DNA from: Albidovulum litorale
Lineage (GTDB): Bacteria > Pseudomonadota > Alphaproteobacteria > Rhodobacterales > Rhodobacteraceae
Reading direction: 5' to 3'
Length of the DNA stretch: 64,000 nucleotides
Assembly: GCF_025751495.1 (NCBI RefSeq)
Contig: NZ_JAOWKZ010000001.1
Span: 937,920-1,001,919, forward strand
Shown here piece by piece: positions 46,524 to 55,394 of the stretch. Made by a program: the position numbers and the translations under genes. Position 1 is the stretch's first letter. Each line of letters starts with the position of its first letter. The notes under the pieces were generated by a model, which saw nothing but the letters and a program-made list of their open reading frames with translations, had not been told where the DNA came from and did not search any database.

Positions 46524-48604
46524 CCGGCATCCTCAGGGGCATCCGTGTGCTCGACCTCTCTCGCATGCTGTCGGGGCCCTATTGCACGATGATGCTGGCC
46601 GATCATGGGGCCGAGGTCATCAAGATCGAAGGCAAGGGCGGCGATACCAGCCGCCAGAATGGTCCGTTCCGCGACGACGATCCGAATCGCGAGTGGGCGG
46701 GTTATTACGTCAGCCTCAACCGGTCGAAGAAAAGCGTGCAGCTTGATCTGAAGACGGACGAGGGCAAGGCTGCCTTCCGCGAGCTGGCTGCCACCGCCGA
46801 TGTCGTGGTGGAAAACTTCCGCCCGGGCGTGATGGAGCGGCTGGGCCTGTCCTATGAAAGCCTTGCCAAGGTCAATCCGCGTCTTGTCTACGCCGCGATA
46901 AGGGGCTTCGGCGATCCCCGGTCCGGGGTCAGCCCCTATCAGGACTGGCCCGCCTATGACGTTGTAGCCCAGGCAATGGGGGGGCTCGTGGCGCTGACCG
47001 GGCCGGATGCGGCGACGCCGACCAAGGTGGGGCCAGGGATCGGCGACGTCTTTGCCGGGTCGATCATGGCTTTCGGCATTCTCGCTGCGTTGCGCGAGGC
47101 CGAGGCGACGGGTCTGGGACAGTTCGTCGATATCGCCATGTATGACGCCATGGTCTCGCTCTGCGAACGCGCGATCTACCAGCACGATTTCGACGGCACG
47201 GTGCCGGGCCCCGAGGGCAACGGCCATCCGCTTCTGGCCCCATTCGGGGTGTTTCCGGCCCGCGACGGCCATGTGGCTTTGGGCATCGTCGACGATGCGT
47301 TCTGGCAAAATCTGACCCGCGCCATGGGACAGCCGGCGCTGGGGACGGACCCGCGTTACGCGACCCGCGCCGACCGGCGGGCGAATTCGCCCGAGGTGAA
47401 TGCGCTGGTCGCCGACTGGACATCCGCGCACAGCAAGGCAGAACTGGCCGATCTGCTGGGCGGTCTTGTCCCCTTTGGCCCGGTGAACACGGTCGCCGAT
47501 ATCTTCGCCGATCCGCATATCGCCGCACGCAGCATGATCGCCGATGTGCCACATGCCGAGCCGGGCCACAGGAACTGGCGGGTTGCAGGTAATCCGCTGC
47601 ATTTTTCGCGCAACCCGACACCTGCCCCTGTTACGCCCGCGCGGCTGGGGGAGCATGATCAGATCCTTGTGGAACGCCCGGTGGCGCCGCCGGTCGATCC
47701 GAAAGCCCTGCGCAATGCTTTCGGCGCTTTCGCCACCGGCGTCACCGTCCTGACCGCACGGCAGGTGGACGGCACCCCGCGCGGCTTTACAGCAAACTCC
47801 TTCACCTCTGTGTCGCTCGACCCGCCCTTGCTGCTCGTCTGCCTCGCCAAGACCGCGCATAGCTGCGAGACGTTCATGCAGGCCGACCATTTTGCCGTAA
47901 ACGTACTGGCCGAAGAGCAGAAGGCAATCTCGGGGCTATTCGCCAGCCGCGCAGCGGACAAGTTCGATCAATGCGACTGGCGGCCGGGCGCGGGCGATGT
48001 GCCCCTGATCGACGGGGCACTGGCCCAGTTCGCCTGCGTTCGTGAACGGCTCGTCGATGCGGGCGATCATATCGTGCTGATCGGCCGGGTGATCGATTTT
48101 GCGACGGCCGAGGGTAGTCCATTAGGCTATTTCCGGGGCAGCTACTTCTCCATCGGTCTGGAGGACCGGCTTGTATCGGCCGTTTCGGCGACGGGCGGCA
48201 CACGGATTGGTGCGGTGCTGACGGATGAGGGGCGGCTCTTGCTTTGTGAAGCTGCGGATGGCGCACTTTCGGTGCCCGTCGCGCCAGGTCCCATCCCCAA
48301 CCTTGAAGCGCTCAGGCGGGACCTTGCCGCGCGGGGCCTGAGGCCGGAGGTCGAGTTCCTTTATGCGGTTTACGAGGATAGCGAGACGGGTACGAATGGC
48401 ATCTTCTATCACGGTCAGGTCGACGGCCCGGTGCCCAAGGGCATGGCGCTGATCCCCCTTGATGAGGTGCCTTGGGAGCGCGTGGCGAATGCCGCCGAAC
48501 GCTCGATGCTTGAACGTTATGCGGGTGAGTTCCGCCACGGCGCCTTCGGCATCTATCAGGGCAATGAAACAACCGGAAAGGTCCGTCGCGTGACGGGAAG
48601 CTGA
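46520..48604 (+). CDS. Three-part fusion: family III CoA-transferase, flavin reductase, and an extra domain
   Basis: 694 residues. Part 1 (about 1-390) is a CaiB/BaiF CoA-transferase: GIRVLDLSRMLSGPYCTMMLADHGAEVIKIE with family DLS motif, AGYYVSLNRSKKSVQLDL, and VENFRPGVMERLGL. Part 2 (about 395-555) is an FMN reductase of the HpaC/RutF type: RNAFGAFATGVTVLTA, TANSFTSVSLDPPLLLVC, HFAVNVLAEEQ. Part 3 (555-694), from GTRIGAVLTDEGRLLL on, resembles the C-terminal Nudix-like extension of some reductases but lacks a clear Nudix box. Such a fusion would link CoA activation to a reduced-flavin supply; normally these are separate genes. It is coupled to the hydrolase upstream. Confidence 0.8.
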   Translation: MTGILRGIRVLDLSRMLSGPYCTMMLADHGAEVIKIEGKGGDTSRQNGPFRDDDPNREWAGYYVSLNRSKKSVQLDLKTDEGKAAFRELAATADVVVENFRPGVMERLGLSYESLAKVNPRLVYAAIRGFGDPRSGVSPYQDWPAYDVVAQAMGGLVALTGPDAATPTKVGPGIGDVFAGSIMAFGILAALREAEATGLGQFVDIAMYDAMVSLCERAIYQHDFDGTVPGPEGNGHPLLAPFGVFPARDGHVALGIVDDAFWQNLTRAMGQPALGTDPRYATRADRRANSPEVNALVADWTSAHSKAELADLLGGLVPFGPVNTVADIFADPHIAARSMIADVPHAEPGHRNWRVAGNPLHFSRNPTPAPVTPARLGEHDQILVERPVAPPVDPKALRNAFGAFATGVTVLTARQVDGTPRGFTANSFTSVSLDPPLLLVCLAKTAHSCETFMQADHFAVNVLAEEQKAISGLFASRAADKFDQCDWRPGAGDVPLIDGALAQFACVRERLVDAGDHIVLIGRVIDFATAEGSPLGYFRGSYFSIGLEDRLVSAVSATGGTRIGAVLTDEGRLLLCEAADGALSVPVAPGPIPNLEALRRDLAARGLRPEVEFLYAVYEDSETGTNGIFYHGQVDGPVPKGMALIPLDEVPWERVANAAERSMLERYAGEFRHGAFGIYQGNETTGKVRRVTGS

Positions 48605-48615
48605 GGGAGAGAGAG

Positions 48616-49218
48616 ATGCTGCCGGAATTGCGAAAGGTCGTGACTTATGACGAGGATATCCACCGCGACGGCGACCGCGCCGCCAATCCGGTGCTCAGGG
48701 TGATCGGGGTGGCTGCCGTGGTGAAGAATCCATGGCATGGCAGGGGGTACGTCGAAGACCTCGCGTCCGAGATCCGGCGCATGGCCCCGCCCTTGGGCAA
48801 GATACTGACCGACCGGCTGATCGCGCTTGCGGGTTCCGGCGACGCGATAGAGGCCTATGGCAAGGCCGCCCTATGTGGGACGGATTGCGAGCTGGAGCAC
48901 GGCTCGGCGCTGATCCACACACTGCTTTACGGCAATTTCTATCGCGAAGCGGTAGGGGCGAAGACCTATTTGGGTTTCACTAATACGCGCGGCCCCGCCA
49001 ACACCCAGATCCAGATCCCGCTGATGGACAAGCATGATGGCGGGCGTCGGTCGCATTACCTGACGGTCCAGTTCTCCATCCCCGATGCGCCGGGGCATGA
49101 CGAACTCGTGGTGGCCCTGGGCGCGGCAACCGGCGGGCGGCCGCATCACCGGATCGGCGACCGCTATTCCGATCTTGCCGCGCTTGGGCGTGACGTGGAG
49201 AACCCGGCCGGGGTCTAA
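48616..49218 (+). CDS. AA_synth family protein (DUF1185)
   Basis: 200-residue protein of the amino-acid-synthesis/DUF1185 family (ELRKVVTYDEDIHRDGDRAA, VKNPWHGRGYVEDL, ELEHGSALIHTLLYG, QFSIPDAPGHDELVVALG). Its function is unknown; the family has been tied to amino acid synthesis and to amidase-linked operons. It begins 11 bases after the fusion gene, with gagggagagagag before ATG 48616, so it is likely in the same transcript. Confidence 0.8.
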   Translation: MLPELRKVVTYDEDIHRDGDRAANPVLRVIGVAAVVKNPWHGRGYVEDLASEIRRMAPPLGKILTDRLIALAGSGDAIEAYGKAALCGTDCELEHGSALIHTLLYGNFYREAVGAKTYLGFTNTRGPANTQIQIPLMDKHDGGRRSHYLTVQFSIPDAPGHDELVVALGAATGGRPHHRIGDRYSDLAALGRDVENPAGV

Positions 49219-49230
49219 GGCCCGGCCGGG
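49203..49230. terminator. GC-rich hairpin between convergent genes
   Basis: cccggccgggg (49203-49213) and cccggccggg (49221-49230) can pair around the AA_synth stop codon. Each arm is itself palindromic, so alternative folds exist. It may end both converging transcripts, though no T run is present. Confidence 0.4.
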
Positions 49231-49246
49231 AGCAGGCTCTGAACCT

Positions 49247-50266
49247 TCAGGCCTGCCCGTCCCTGATCGCCCGAACCTTGGCAAGCGTCGCTGAATTGAC
49301 GGCGACGCCACCTTTCAAGGCCTTGCGCCGAGCGGACGCCCTACCCTCGCCCGGAATATGTGCGCCCGGCCGGTCGCGCATTTCGGCCACGAGCGTCGCC
49401 AGACGGTCGGTAAACTGGCCGCCCGAGGTCGCAGCCGGATCGATGGCGATGAAGAACTGGCCCGTCGCAGGCGGCCCGCCCGCAGTGCCGGAAAACGGGC
49501 TGGCATGGACGCCAAGCGTCGCCCCCGTCATCGCCGCCGCCATCAGTTCGACGAGAAGCGCGATGCCCACGCCCTTGTAACCGCCCGACGGCGCCATGGA
49601 GCCCTTGAGCGCGATGGCCGGGTCGGTCGTCGGCTGCCCATCGGGGCCAAGCGCCCAGCCTTCGGGGATCGGCAGGCCTTCGCGCGAGCGTTTCATGATC
49701 TCGCTTTTCGCGATGACGCTGGCGCTCTGGTCGATGAGGATCGAAGGCGCGCCATTCGCATCCGGTGCCGCGATCGAGAACGGGTTGGTGCCGACGATTG
49801 GCTGACGCGCGCCGACCGGCGCGATGGAGGCGGGCGCATTGGTAAAGCCGATGCCCAGAAGACCCGCCTCGGCAATGGCGCGGGTATGCACGCCCAGAAC
49901 GCCGCAATTGTAGGAATTGTGGATCGCAAGCGCGGCGATGCCCTGTTCGCGGGCCAGCGGGAAGAGCAGGTCGAACCCGGCCGAAATCGCCGGATGGGCG
50001 AAGCCGTTTGCCGCATCCACGCGGATCAGGCCCGGTTTCGGACGGTCCACGACCGGCACCGCGTCGCCCACGACCTTTCCGCATTGCACATGTTCGCAAT
50101 AGATCGGAACATAGGCCATGCCATGGCTGGAAATGCCGTCGGCCTCGGTCTCGGCCGTGGCCTTGGCTAGGGCCCGGGCGCTTTCAGGGCGGGTTCCGGC
50201 GGCGACCAACGCATCGAAGGCCAGCGTCTCGATCTCGTCAAGGCTCAGCGTTTCGGTTTCGGCCAT
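49247..50266 (-). CDS. Ldh-family oxidoreductase (malate/L-lactate or imine reductase type)
   Basis: 339-residue NAD(P)-dependent enzyme of the Ldh_2 fold. Motifs include DGISSHGMAYV, NSYNCGVLGVHTRAIAEAGL, PVGARQPIVGTNPFSIAAPD and the SGGYKGVGIALLVELM segment that binds NADPH. Family members reduce pyruvate-type keto acids, delta1-piperideine- or delta1-pyrroline-2-carboxylate, or ureidoglycolate. The neighbourhood (betaine-type transporter, DUF3726) fits the imine reductase group better than lactate dehydrogenase. It is the last gene of the minus-strand cluster. Confidence 0.82.
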   Translation of the reverse strand: MAETETLSLDEIETLAFDALVAAGTRPESARALAKATAETEADGISSHGMAYVPIYCEHVQCGKVVGDAVPVVDRPKPGLIRVDAANGFAHPAISAGFDLLFPLAREQGIAALAIHNSYNCGVLGVHTRAIAEAGLLGIGFTNAPASIAPVGARQPIVGTNPFSIAAPDANGAPSILIDQSASVIAKSEIMKRSREGLPIPEGWALGPDGQPTTDPAIALKGSMAPSGGYKGVGIALLVELMAAAMTGATLGVHASPFSGTAGGPPATGQFFIAIDPAATSGGQFTDRLATLVAEMRDRPGAHIPGEGRASARRKALKGGVAVNSATLAKVRAIRDGQA

Positions 50267-50302
50267 GTCGTATTCTCCAATAGTATTTCGAGTTCACATT
50301 GA

Positions 50303-50337
50303 ATCAGAATTCGAACTTTTTTCGTTCGAATTCTGAT
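50303..50337. promoter_or_regulatory. Perfect inverted repeat upstream of the Ldh-family gene
   Basis: atcagaattcgaac (50303-50316) and gttcgaattctgat (50324-50337) are an exact 14-bp inverted repeat with a seven-base T-rich spacer, starting 37 bases before the Ldh ATG. It can be either a regulator site (GntR or LysR type are common here) or a terminator of the DUF3726-gene transcript: on the minus strand the spacer is gaaaaaa, not T-rich, which speaks against a terminator in that direction. Confidence 0.6.
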
Positions 50338-50368
50338 GTTTGCCATATCGACTGAAACCCGAAATGCT

Positions 50369-51007
50369 TCAGTCGTTGTCAGTCAGACCCGCACCGGCAC
50401 CGGCCGCACGGCTTTCCTCGGTCGCGGGCGCATAGGTGCGGTGGGCGAAGCGTTGCAGCACTTCGATGGCGTCCGGCTCAATGTCGCATCGCGCCCTTTC
50501 GGGCAACGCGTACCCTTGCGTCGCCTCGCCGCGCCGGATCGTCACGGTATCGACCTCCTGCACCGACAGCGCCTCGGCGCGCCCGTCAAAGGTCACGCCC
50601 TTCGGCCCGACAGTGACCGTCACACCACCCCAGGCCACGACAACCGTCCCCTCGCCACCGGCAAGAGCTGGCAGCAGGAAGGCCGGATAGGCACAGCGGC
50701 CAAGTTGTATCGCCGCGCCCGGTGCAAGCCCCTGCAACCGGTCGGAGAGCGCAGCCCCGGCGATCAGCGGGCAGAGCCGCCCCGCCGGTGCAGACCAATG
50801 CTCTGCCTCACAATCCGGGGCCAGATCGGTATAAGCCACGCCGTCATTCTGCGTCAGCAGATCGGCCAACAGTTGCGGCGCGGGCAGGTCATGCGTCGCC
50901 AGCCAGCGGCTTGCCCGCCCGGCCTCTTCCGCCAGCCCCCAGCTTAAGCCGCAGCCGCGCGCAGCCTTGCGGGACATCGCTTCCAGTTCGTTCAGCGACC
51001 AGTTCAT
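50369..51007 (-). CDS. DUF3726 domain protein
   Basis: 212-residue cytoplasmic protein of the DUF3726 family, beginning LNELEAMSRKAARGCGLSWGLAEEAGRA, which marks the family. It lacks membrane segments and signal peptide. The domain's role is unknown, but it recurs beside BCCT or TRAP transporters and betaine-type catabolic enzymes, so it may be a small subunit of an enzyme with the large protein next to it. It overlaps the next gene by four bases. Confidence 0.75.
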   Translation of the reverse strand: MNWSLNELEAMSRKAARGCGLSWGLAEEAGRASRWLATHDLPAPQLLADLLTQNDGVAYTDLAPDCEAEHWSAPAGRLCPLIAGAALSDRLQGLAPGAAIQLGRCAYPAFLLPALAGGEGTVVVAWGGVTVTVGPKGVTFDGRAEALSVQEVDTVTIRRGEATQGYALPERARCDIEPDAIEVLQRFAHRTYAPATEESRAAGAGAGLTDND

Positions 51008-52701
51008 TGGGCAGCCTCCTCAAGCGCCGGATAGGCCCAGTCATCGTCCCCCGATGCAGCAAGCTCATGCGGGAAAGGCGCGTCACGGTACATGTTGATC
51101 CGGACCCAGCGGTCAGAACGCGGATCGAAATGGCTGGCCCCGAAGAAGGCGAGTTTCGCGCGCAGAAGGTCGATGGGCATCATCGCAGCGGAGATCGTAT
51201 TGTCCCGGATCTCGGCATAGGGATAGCGCGCGGCAATCTGGGCGCGGCGCACGATATGGCGGTGTTCGGGATGGGCGAGGACGAAGGCCGCTACCGTGGC
51301 GTCCCCCGCCATCGCGGTCAGGTCACGATACATCGCCGCCGCATCCCGGCCCGGTGCGAGCGGCTGTTCGTAAGGTGCCAGCGGCTCTTCGAACCGCTCG
51401 CCGAGCCTCGGCTCCAGCTTTTCCTCGGACGTGTACCAGACCCGCGCCTGCGCGGTCTGCGCATTCCAGTCGGTGGTCAGCGCCCAGCCATAGACATCCT
51501 CTACGATGTTTTTCAGCGCGTCCACCTGCATCGCCCCGTCGATCCGGTGCGCGGCGGCCTCGTTGGCGGCCATGCAGATATGAAGGTCGTCGACGAGGCG
51601 GCCGTAGGGTTCCATCATCAGTGAGACGAGAAGCTCCTGCGCCTCCAGTCCCAGATTGGCCTCGCCCCAGCGCCAGAGCGCGTCCCAGGGATGACCGCCC
51701 GCAAGGCCCGCTGCCTCCACATGACCGGCCAGAAGCTCGATATCGCGGGCGAGGCCCATGACCTTCTCCCGCTGCATCGGGTGTTCCGAACGCCAGTAGG
51801 AGATGTTCAGGATCGACCGGGCCAGCATTTCGCGGAAGCGGTCGGCCTCGGCCTCGCTTGCCGATGCCACAGACCGCACCCGCGCCAGCGCCTCTTCCCG
51901 CGCGGCGATCCAGTTGTTCAGAAGGACCGGATGGTTGATGAGATACGGCGCCATGCCAAGGCCGGTCGAATTGCCGATGCCAAGGCTGCGGCGCAGGACC
52001 GGGTCCAGCACCACGGCCGTTTCAGGCGACCGCAGGCGGGCCATTTCCTCGACCAGATCCAGAACGAAGGCGCGGGTCAGATAGACCGACAGCATCTCCA
52101 CCTGGAAGGGCGCGCGGAATTCCGGGCGATTTTCGGTCTTTTCACGGTCGGCCGCGCCGAGCTTGCCAGAGCCGTAAACGGCGGTCGTGCGCATCAGGTA
52201 GCCCACGGCCCAGATCTGCTCCGGGTCGGGCTGTCGCCCGGCGGCGAGGCAATCGATGACATAATCGAAAAGCCGGACCGACCGGTTGGCCCGCGAGACG
52301 GAAAGTTCGCTTTCCGTGACCCGCCCAGCCTCCTGCTTCGGGATGTTCCGCGACAGGCGGTCGATATCCGCCTCGGTCGGGATGCCATCGAAAAGCGTGA
52401 AGGTCGCATCCCATTCGGTGGCAATCACCCGGTCGGAGCGTTTTTCCGGCGGCAGATCATTGGCGAAAGCGATGAGCGAATAGCTGCGCTCAGGCCCATG
52501 CGCGGTATAGACCGCGCGGCCGACGCCCTTGGCGTCGATGTCAAACAGGCGCCGCTCGAACCGCCAGTTCTCGGATTTCATCCGGCGCAGCAGCACCCGC
52601 ATGAAGGAAAGGCGGCATTGGTGGAATGAGCCCATGCGGGCCAGCGTCATCACGACATTCGGATCGCGACGCTGTATCTGTGGATCGGCTGTCTGTGCCA
52701 T
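51004..52701 (-). CDS. Large uncharacterised protein, partner of DUF3726
   Basis: 565-residue soluble protein that I cannot place in a known family. Striking features are a basic N-terminus (RRDPNVVMTLARMGSFHQCR), a long helical interior with repeated AREEALARVRSVASASEAEA-like segments, WRSEHPMQREKVMGLARD, and a C-terminal RSDRWVRINMYRDAPFPHEL. Several conserved-looking histidines (HQCR, HICMAANEAAAHR, HPEHRHIVRR) could hold a metal. It overlaps DUF3726 and lies beside a BCCT transporter, so it is likely an enzyme of the same pathway. It may be a hydrolase or ring-cleaving enzyme; nothing in the sequence proves it. Confidence 0.6.
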   Translation of the reverse strand: MAQTADPQIQRRDPNVVMTLARMGSFHQCRLSFMRVLLRRMKSENWRFERRLFDIDAKGVGRAVYTAHGPERSYSLIAFANDLPPEKRSDRVIATEWDATFTLFDGIPTEADIDRLSRNIPKQEAGRVTESELSVSRANRSVRLFDYVIDCLAAGRQPDPEQIWAVGYLMRTTAVYGSGKLGAADREKTENRPEFRAPFQVEMLSVYLTRAFVLDLVEEMARLRSPETAVVLDPVLRRSLGIGNSTGLGMAPYLINHPVLLNNWIAAREEALARVRSVASASEAEADRFREMLARSILNISYWRSEHPMQREKVMGLARDIELLAGHVEAAGLAGGHPWDALWRWGEANLGLEAQELLVSLMMEPYGRLVDDLHICMAANEAAAHRIDGAMQVDALKNIVEDVYGWALTTDWNAQTAQARVWYTSEEKLEPRLGERFEEPLAPYEQPLAPGRDAAAMYRDLTAMAGDATVAAFVLAHPEHRHIVRRAQIAARYPYAEIRDNTISAAMMPIDLLRAKLAFFGASHFDPRSDRWVRINMYRDAPFPHELAASGDDDWAYPALEEAAQ

Positions 52702-52783
52702 GTGTTCCCCTGATTCTATCTGCGCGCGTTTCCCGGATGGTGGGCGATCCCGGTCCGAAACCGGAACCGCCCCGTTTTATTGA

Positions 52784-54337
52784 TCAGTTCGCCCCGCGAC
52801 CCTTCGCCAGCGTGATGCGCAAAGCATCCCAGAGCGAGGGCAGAAGCACCAGCGACACCGGCACGGCGGTGATCACGATGAAGCTTTGCAGCTTGCCGAC
52901 GCCGCCCGACCCGGTATGCATCAAGATAAGCGCCATCGCCCCCATCGCGATGCCCCAGAACAGACGCACCGGCATTGCGGGCTGATCATCATCCGACATC
53001 GCCATGGCGATGACATAGGTCATCGAGTCGCCCGTCGTGGCCACGAAAACCGTGGTCAGGATCAGGAACAGGACGGAGACGATGAAGCCCATCGGCAGTT
53101 GCTTGGTGATCGCGAGAAGCGCTGCAGGCGGGTTGAAGCCCTCGAACGCGGTGGCGACCGATCCCGGTTCGGCGAGTTCAAAGGCGATGCCAGACCCGCC
53201 GACGATGGTGAACCAGAAGTTGGTGATGATCGGCGCGACGATGGACAGCATGATCACGATCGAGCGGATCGACCGGCCGCGCGAGACCCGCGCAATGAAC
53301 ATCGCCATCAGCGGGCCGTAACCGAGGAACCAGCCCCAGAAGAAGACCGTCCACCACCCAAGCCAGCCCGGATCACCGAAGAAACCCGCCTCACCCCGAT
53401 ACATCGCCATCGGGATGAAATTGGCGATATAGGTGCCCATGCCGCCGAAGAAGTTCTTGAAGATGAAGCCGGTGGGACCGGCGATCAGCATGAAGGCCAA
53501 GAGGACGGTTGCAAGGATCACGTTGAACTTCGACAGAAGCTGGATGCCCCGCGACAGCCCGGTCATCGCCGACACGGTGTAAAGCGCGACAAGCCCGAGG
53601 ACGACCATCGCCTGCGTGGTGAAGGTGTCAGGAAGGCCGAAGAGATCGCCGAGGCCATAGCTGACCTGCAGCCCGAGAAAGCCAATGGGACCAACCGTGC
53701 CCGCGACAACCGCGATGATGCAGGAGGCATCGGCAATCAGGCCGATGGGACCGTTGATCGCCTTGTCACCGAACACCGGATAAAGCAGCGTGCGCGGTGC
53801 GAGCGGCAGGCCTTTTTCATAGTGGTAATGCATGAGCATGATCGTGGTCAGCGACCCGAGGATCGCCCAGGCGAGAAACCCCCAATGCATGAAGGCCTGC
53901 GCCAGCGCCGGGGTCACATCAGCCTCGGTATTGCCCGCGCCGCCGAAGAGCGGAGGGGAATAGAGGAAATGCGCCATCGGCTCACCGGCCGCCCAGAAGA
54001 CGCCGCCGCCCGCCAGAAGCGTGCACATGATCATCGCGCCCCACTGGAACACGGTAAATTCCGGCCGGTCGAGCCCGCCCAGAACCGCCTTGCCGCCGGG
54101 CAGGACCACCAGAACGAGGCCGATGACGAAGGTCGCCAGAAGCAGGATCTGCCAGTAAAGACCGAAATACTTCGCCGAGAAGGCAAAGCCCGCATCGACG
54201 GCAGAGGACAGGCCCTCAAGATCGAGGAATGCCGTCAGACAGAACAGCGCGATGAACCCGGCTGTGATCGCAAACAGTGGCTTATTGACACTCGCAAAGC
54301 CGCCCCCGGCTGTTTGCGACGCAGTGATTTCGGTCAT
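52784..54337 (-). CDS. BCCT-family betaine/carnitine/choline transporter
   Basis: 517-residue secondary transporter with about twelve membrane segments. The BCCT signature WWTVFFWGWFLGYGPLMAMF is intact (about residues 320-340), and the aromatic box typical of betaine-binding transporters can be read in the FWAAGEP and WTVFFWGW stretches. It imports a quaternary ammonium or zwitterionic compound coupled to a cation or proton. A short tail without the long regulatory C-terminus of BetP suggests it is for nutrition rather than osmotic control. It is in the middle of the catabolic cluster. Confidence 0.9.
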   Translation of the reverse strand: MTEITASQTAGGGFASVNKPLFAITAGFIALFCLTAFLDLEGLSSAVDAGFAFSAKYFGLYWQILLLATFVIGLVLVVLPGGKAVLGGLDRPEFTVFQWGAMIMCTLLAGGGVFWAAGEPMAHFLYSPPLFGGAGNTEADVTPALAQAFMHWGFLAWAILGSLTTIMLMHYHYEKGLPLAPRTLLYPVFGDKAINGPIGLIADASCIIAVVAGTVGPIGFLGLQVSYGLGDLFGLPDTFTTQAMVVLGLVALYTVSAMTGLSRGIQLLSKFNVILATVLLAFMLIAGPTGFIFKNFFGGMGTYIANFIPMAMYRGEAGFFGDPGWLGWWTVFFWGWFLGYGPLMAMFIARVSRGRSIRSIVIMLSIVAPIITNFWFTIVGGSGIAFELAEPGSVATAFEGFNPPAALLAITKQLPMGFIVSVLFLILTTVFVATTGDSMTYVIAMAMSDDDQPAMPVRLFWGIAMGAMALILMHTGSGGVGKLQSFIVITAVPVSLVLLPSLWDALRITLAKGRGAN

Positions 54338-54375
54338 TCTCCCCTCCTTGGAATGGCCAAAGTGTCGAGCCGGGA

Positions 54376-55389
54376 CTATTCCGCGGCGCGTTTTCCGGCG
54401 TCTGAGGACGCCTGAATCGGTGTGAAATTCTCATCGAAGAAACGCAGCCAGTTGCCGCCCATCACCTTCGCCACGCCCTCGGCATCGAAACCCGCCGCAC
54501 GCAGGCCCGTCTCCAGATTGCCGAAATCGCGGTTGTCGCCGTAAAAGTCCGGCATGTCGGGGAAGCCGGGTGCCGCGGCCGAGCCTTCGCCGTAATCGAT
54601 CTTCTTGGTCCAGCGCCCGGTGCGCATCCATTCGACGACGCTGTCGGGGTGGTCCTGACACAGATCCGTGCCAATGCCGATCCGGTCTATCCCCATCAGC
54701 TCAGCCGTCTGCGCGATCATTGAGCAGAAGCTCTCCAGCGTGCAGCCGCTTCCCCCCTGCAGATGATGAGGATAGACCGAAAAGCCGAGCATCCCGCCAC
54801 TTTCGGCAAGCGCCCGCAGAACCCGGTCCGATTTGTTCCGCTTCGCCGGATGCCAGAATTCCGGGTTGGCGTGAGTGATGGCAATCGGCCGGGTGGAGTA
54901 TTCGATGGCCTCAAGGGTCGAGCGTTCCGCCGAATGGCTCATGTCGATGACAAGACCCACGCGGTTCATCTCTTCGACAACCTCGCGGCCCATGCGGGTC
55001 AGGCCCATGTCGTCGGCCTCATAACACCCGGTCGCGAGCAGCGACTGGTTGTTGTAGGTCAGCTGCATGAAGCGCAGGCCAAGCGTGTGCAGGACCTCCA
55101 CCAGCCCGATATCGTCCTCGATCGGGCTGCAATTCTGCGCCCCGAAGAAGATCGCCGTGCGACCGGTTTCCTTCGCCCGCCGCACATCGTCGCCGGTGCG
55201 GCCCTGAAAGATCAGGTCCGGATAGCGCTCGAACCAGCGGTTCCAGCGTTCGATGTTCAGCACCGTTTCACGGAAATTCTCGTGATAGGTAATGGTGACA
55301 TGGACCGCATCGAGCCCGCCTTCCCGCATCTGCCGGAAGATTTTTTCGGACCAGTTGGCGTATTGCAGGCAATCAATGCGGTAGGTCAT
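54376..55389 (-). CDS. M19 membrane-dipeptidase-like protein with atypical metal site
   Basis: 337-residue TIM-barrel protein of the renal dipeptidase (M19) family: QNCSPIEDDI carries the bridging glutamate, VIDMSHSAERS and PIAITHANPEF carry the histidines, and IGTDLCQDH follows. However, the N-terminal HxD zinc ligands that normally lie at VxDGHND are replaced by RIDCLQYAN. The active site is therefore probably changed, and a non-dipeptidase role (lactone or amide hydrolysis) is possible. It is five bases from the aldehyde dehydrogenase and 38 from the BCCT gene. Confidence 0.8.
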   Translation of the reverse strand: MTYRIDCLQYANWSEKIFRQMREGGLDAVHVTITYHENFRETVLNIERWNRWFERYPDLIFQGRTGDDVRRAKETGRTAIFFGAQNCSPIEDDIGLVEVLHTLGLRFMQLTYNNQSLLATGCYEADDMGLTRMGREVVEEMNRVGLVIDMSHSAERSTLEAIEYSTRPIAITHANPEFWHPAKRNKSDRVLRALAESGGMLGFSVYPHHLQGGSGCTLESFCSMIAQTAELMGIDRIGIGTDLCQDHPDSVVEWMRTGRWTKKIDYGEGSAAAPGFPDMPDFYGDNRDFGNLETGLRAAGFDAEGVAKVMGGNWLRFFDENFTPIQASSDAGKRAAE

Positions 55390-55394
55390 TGGCC

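Noticed and set aside
52886-54415. 509-codon plus-strand frame opposite the BCCT transporter
   Set aside because: Composition very rich in R, D, E and H without motifs; the transporter signature is on the other strand.
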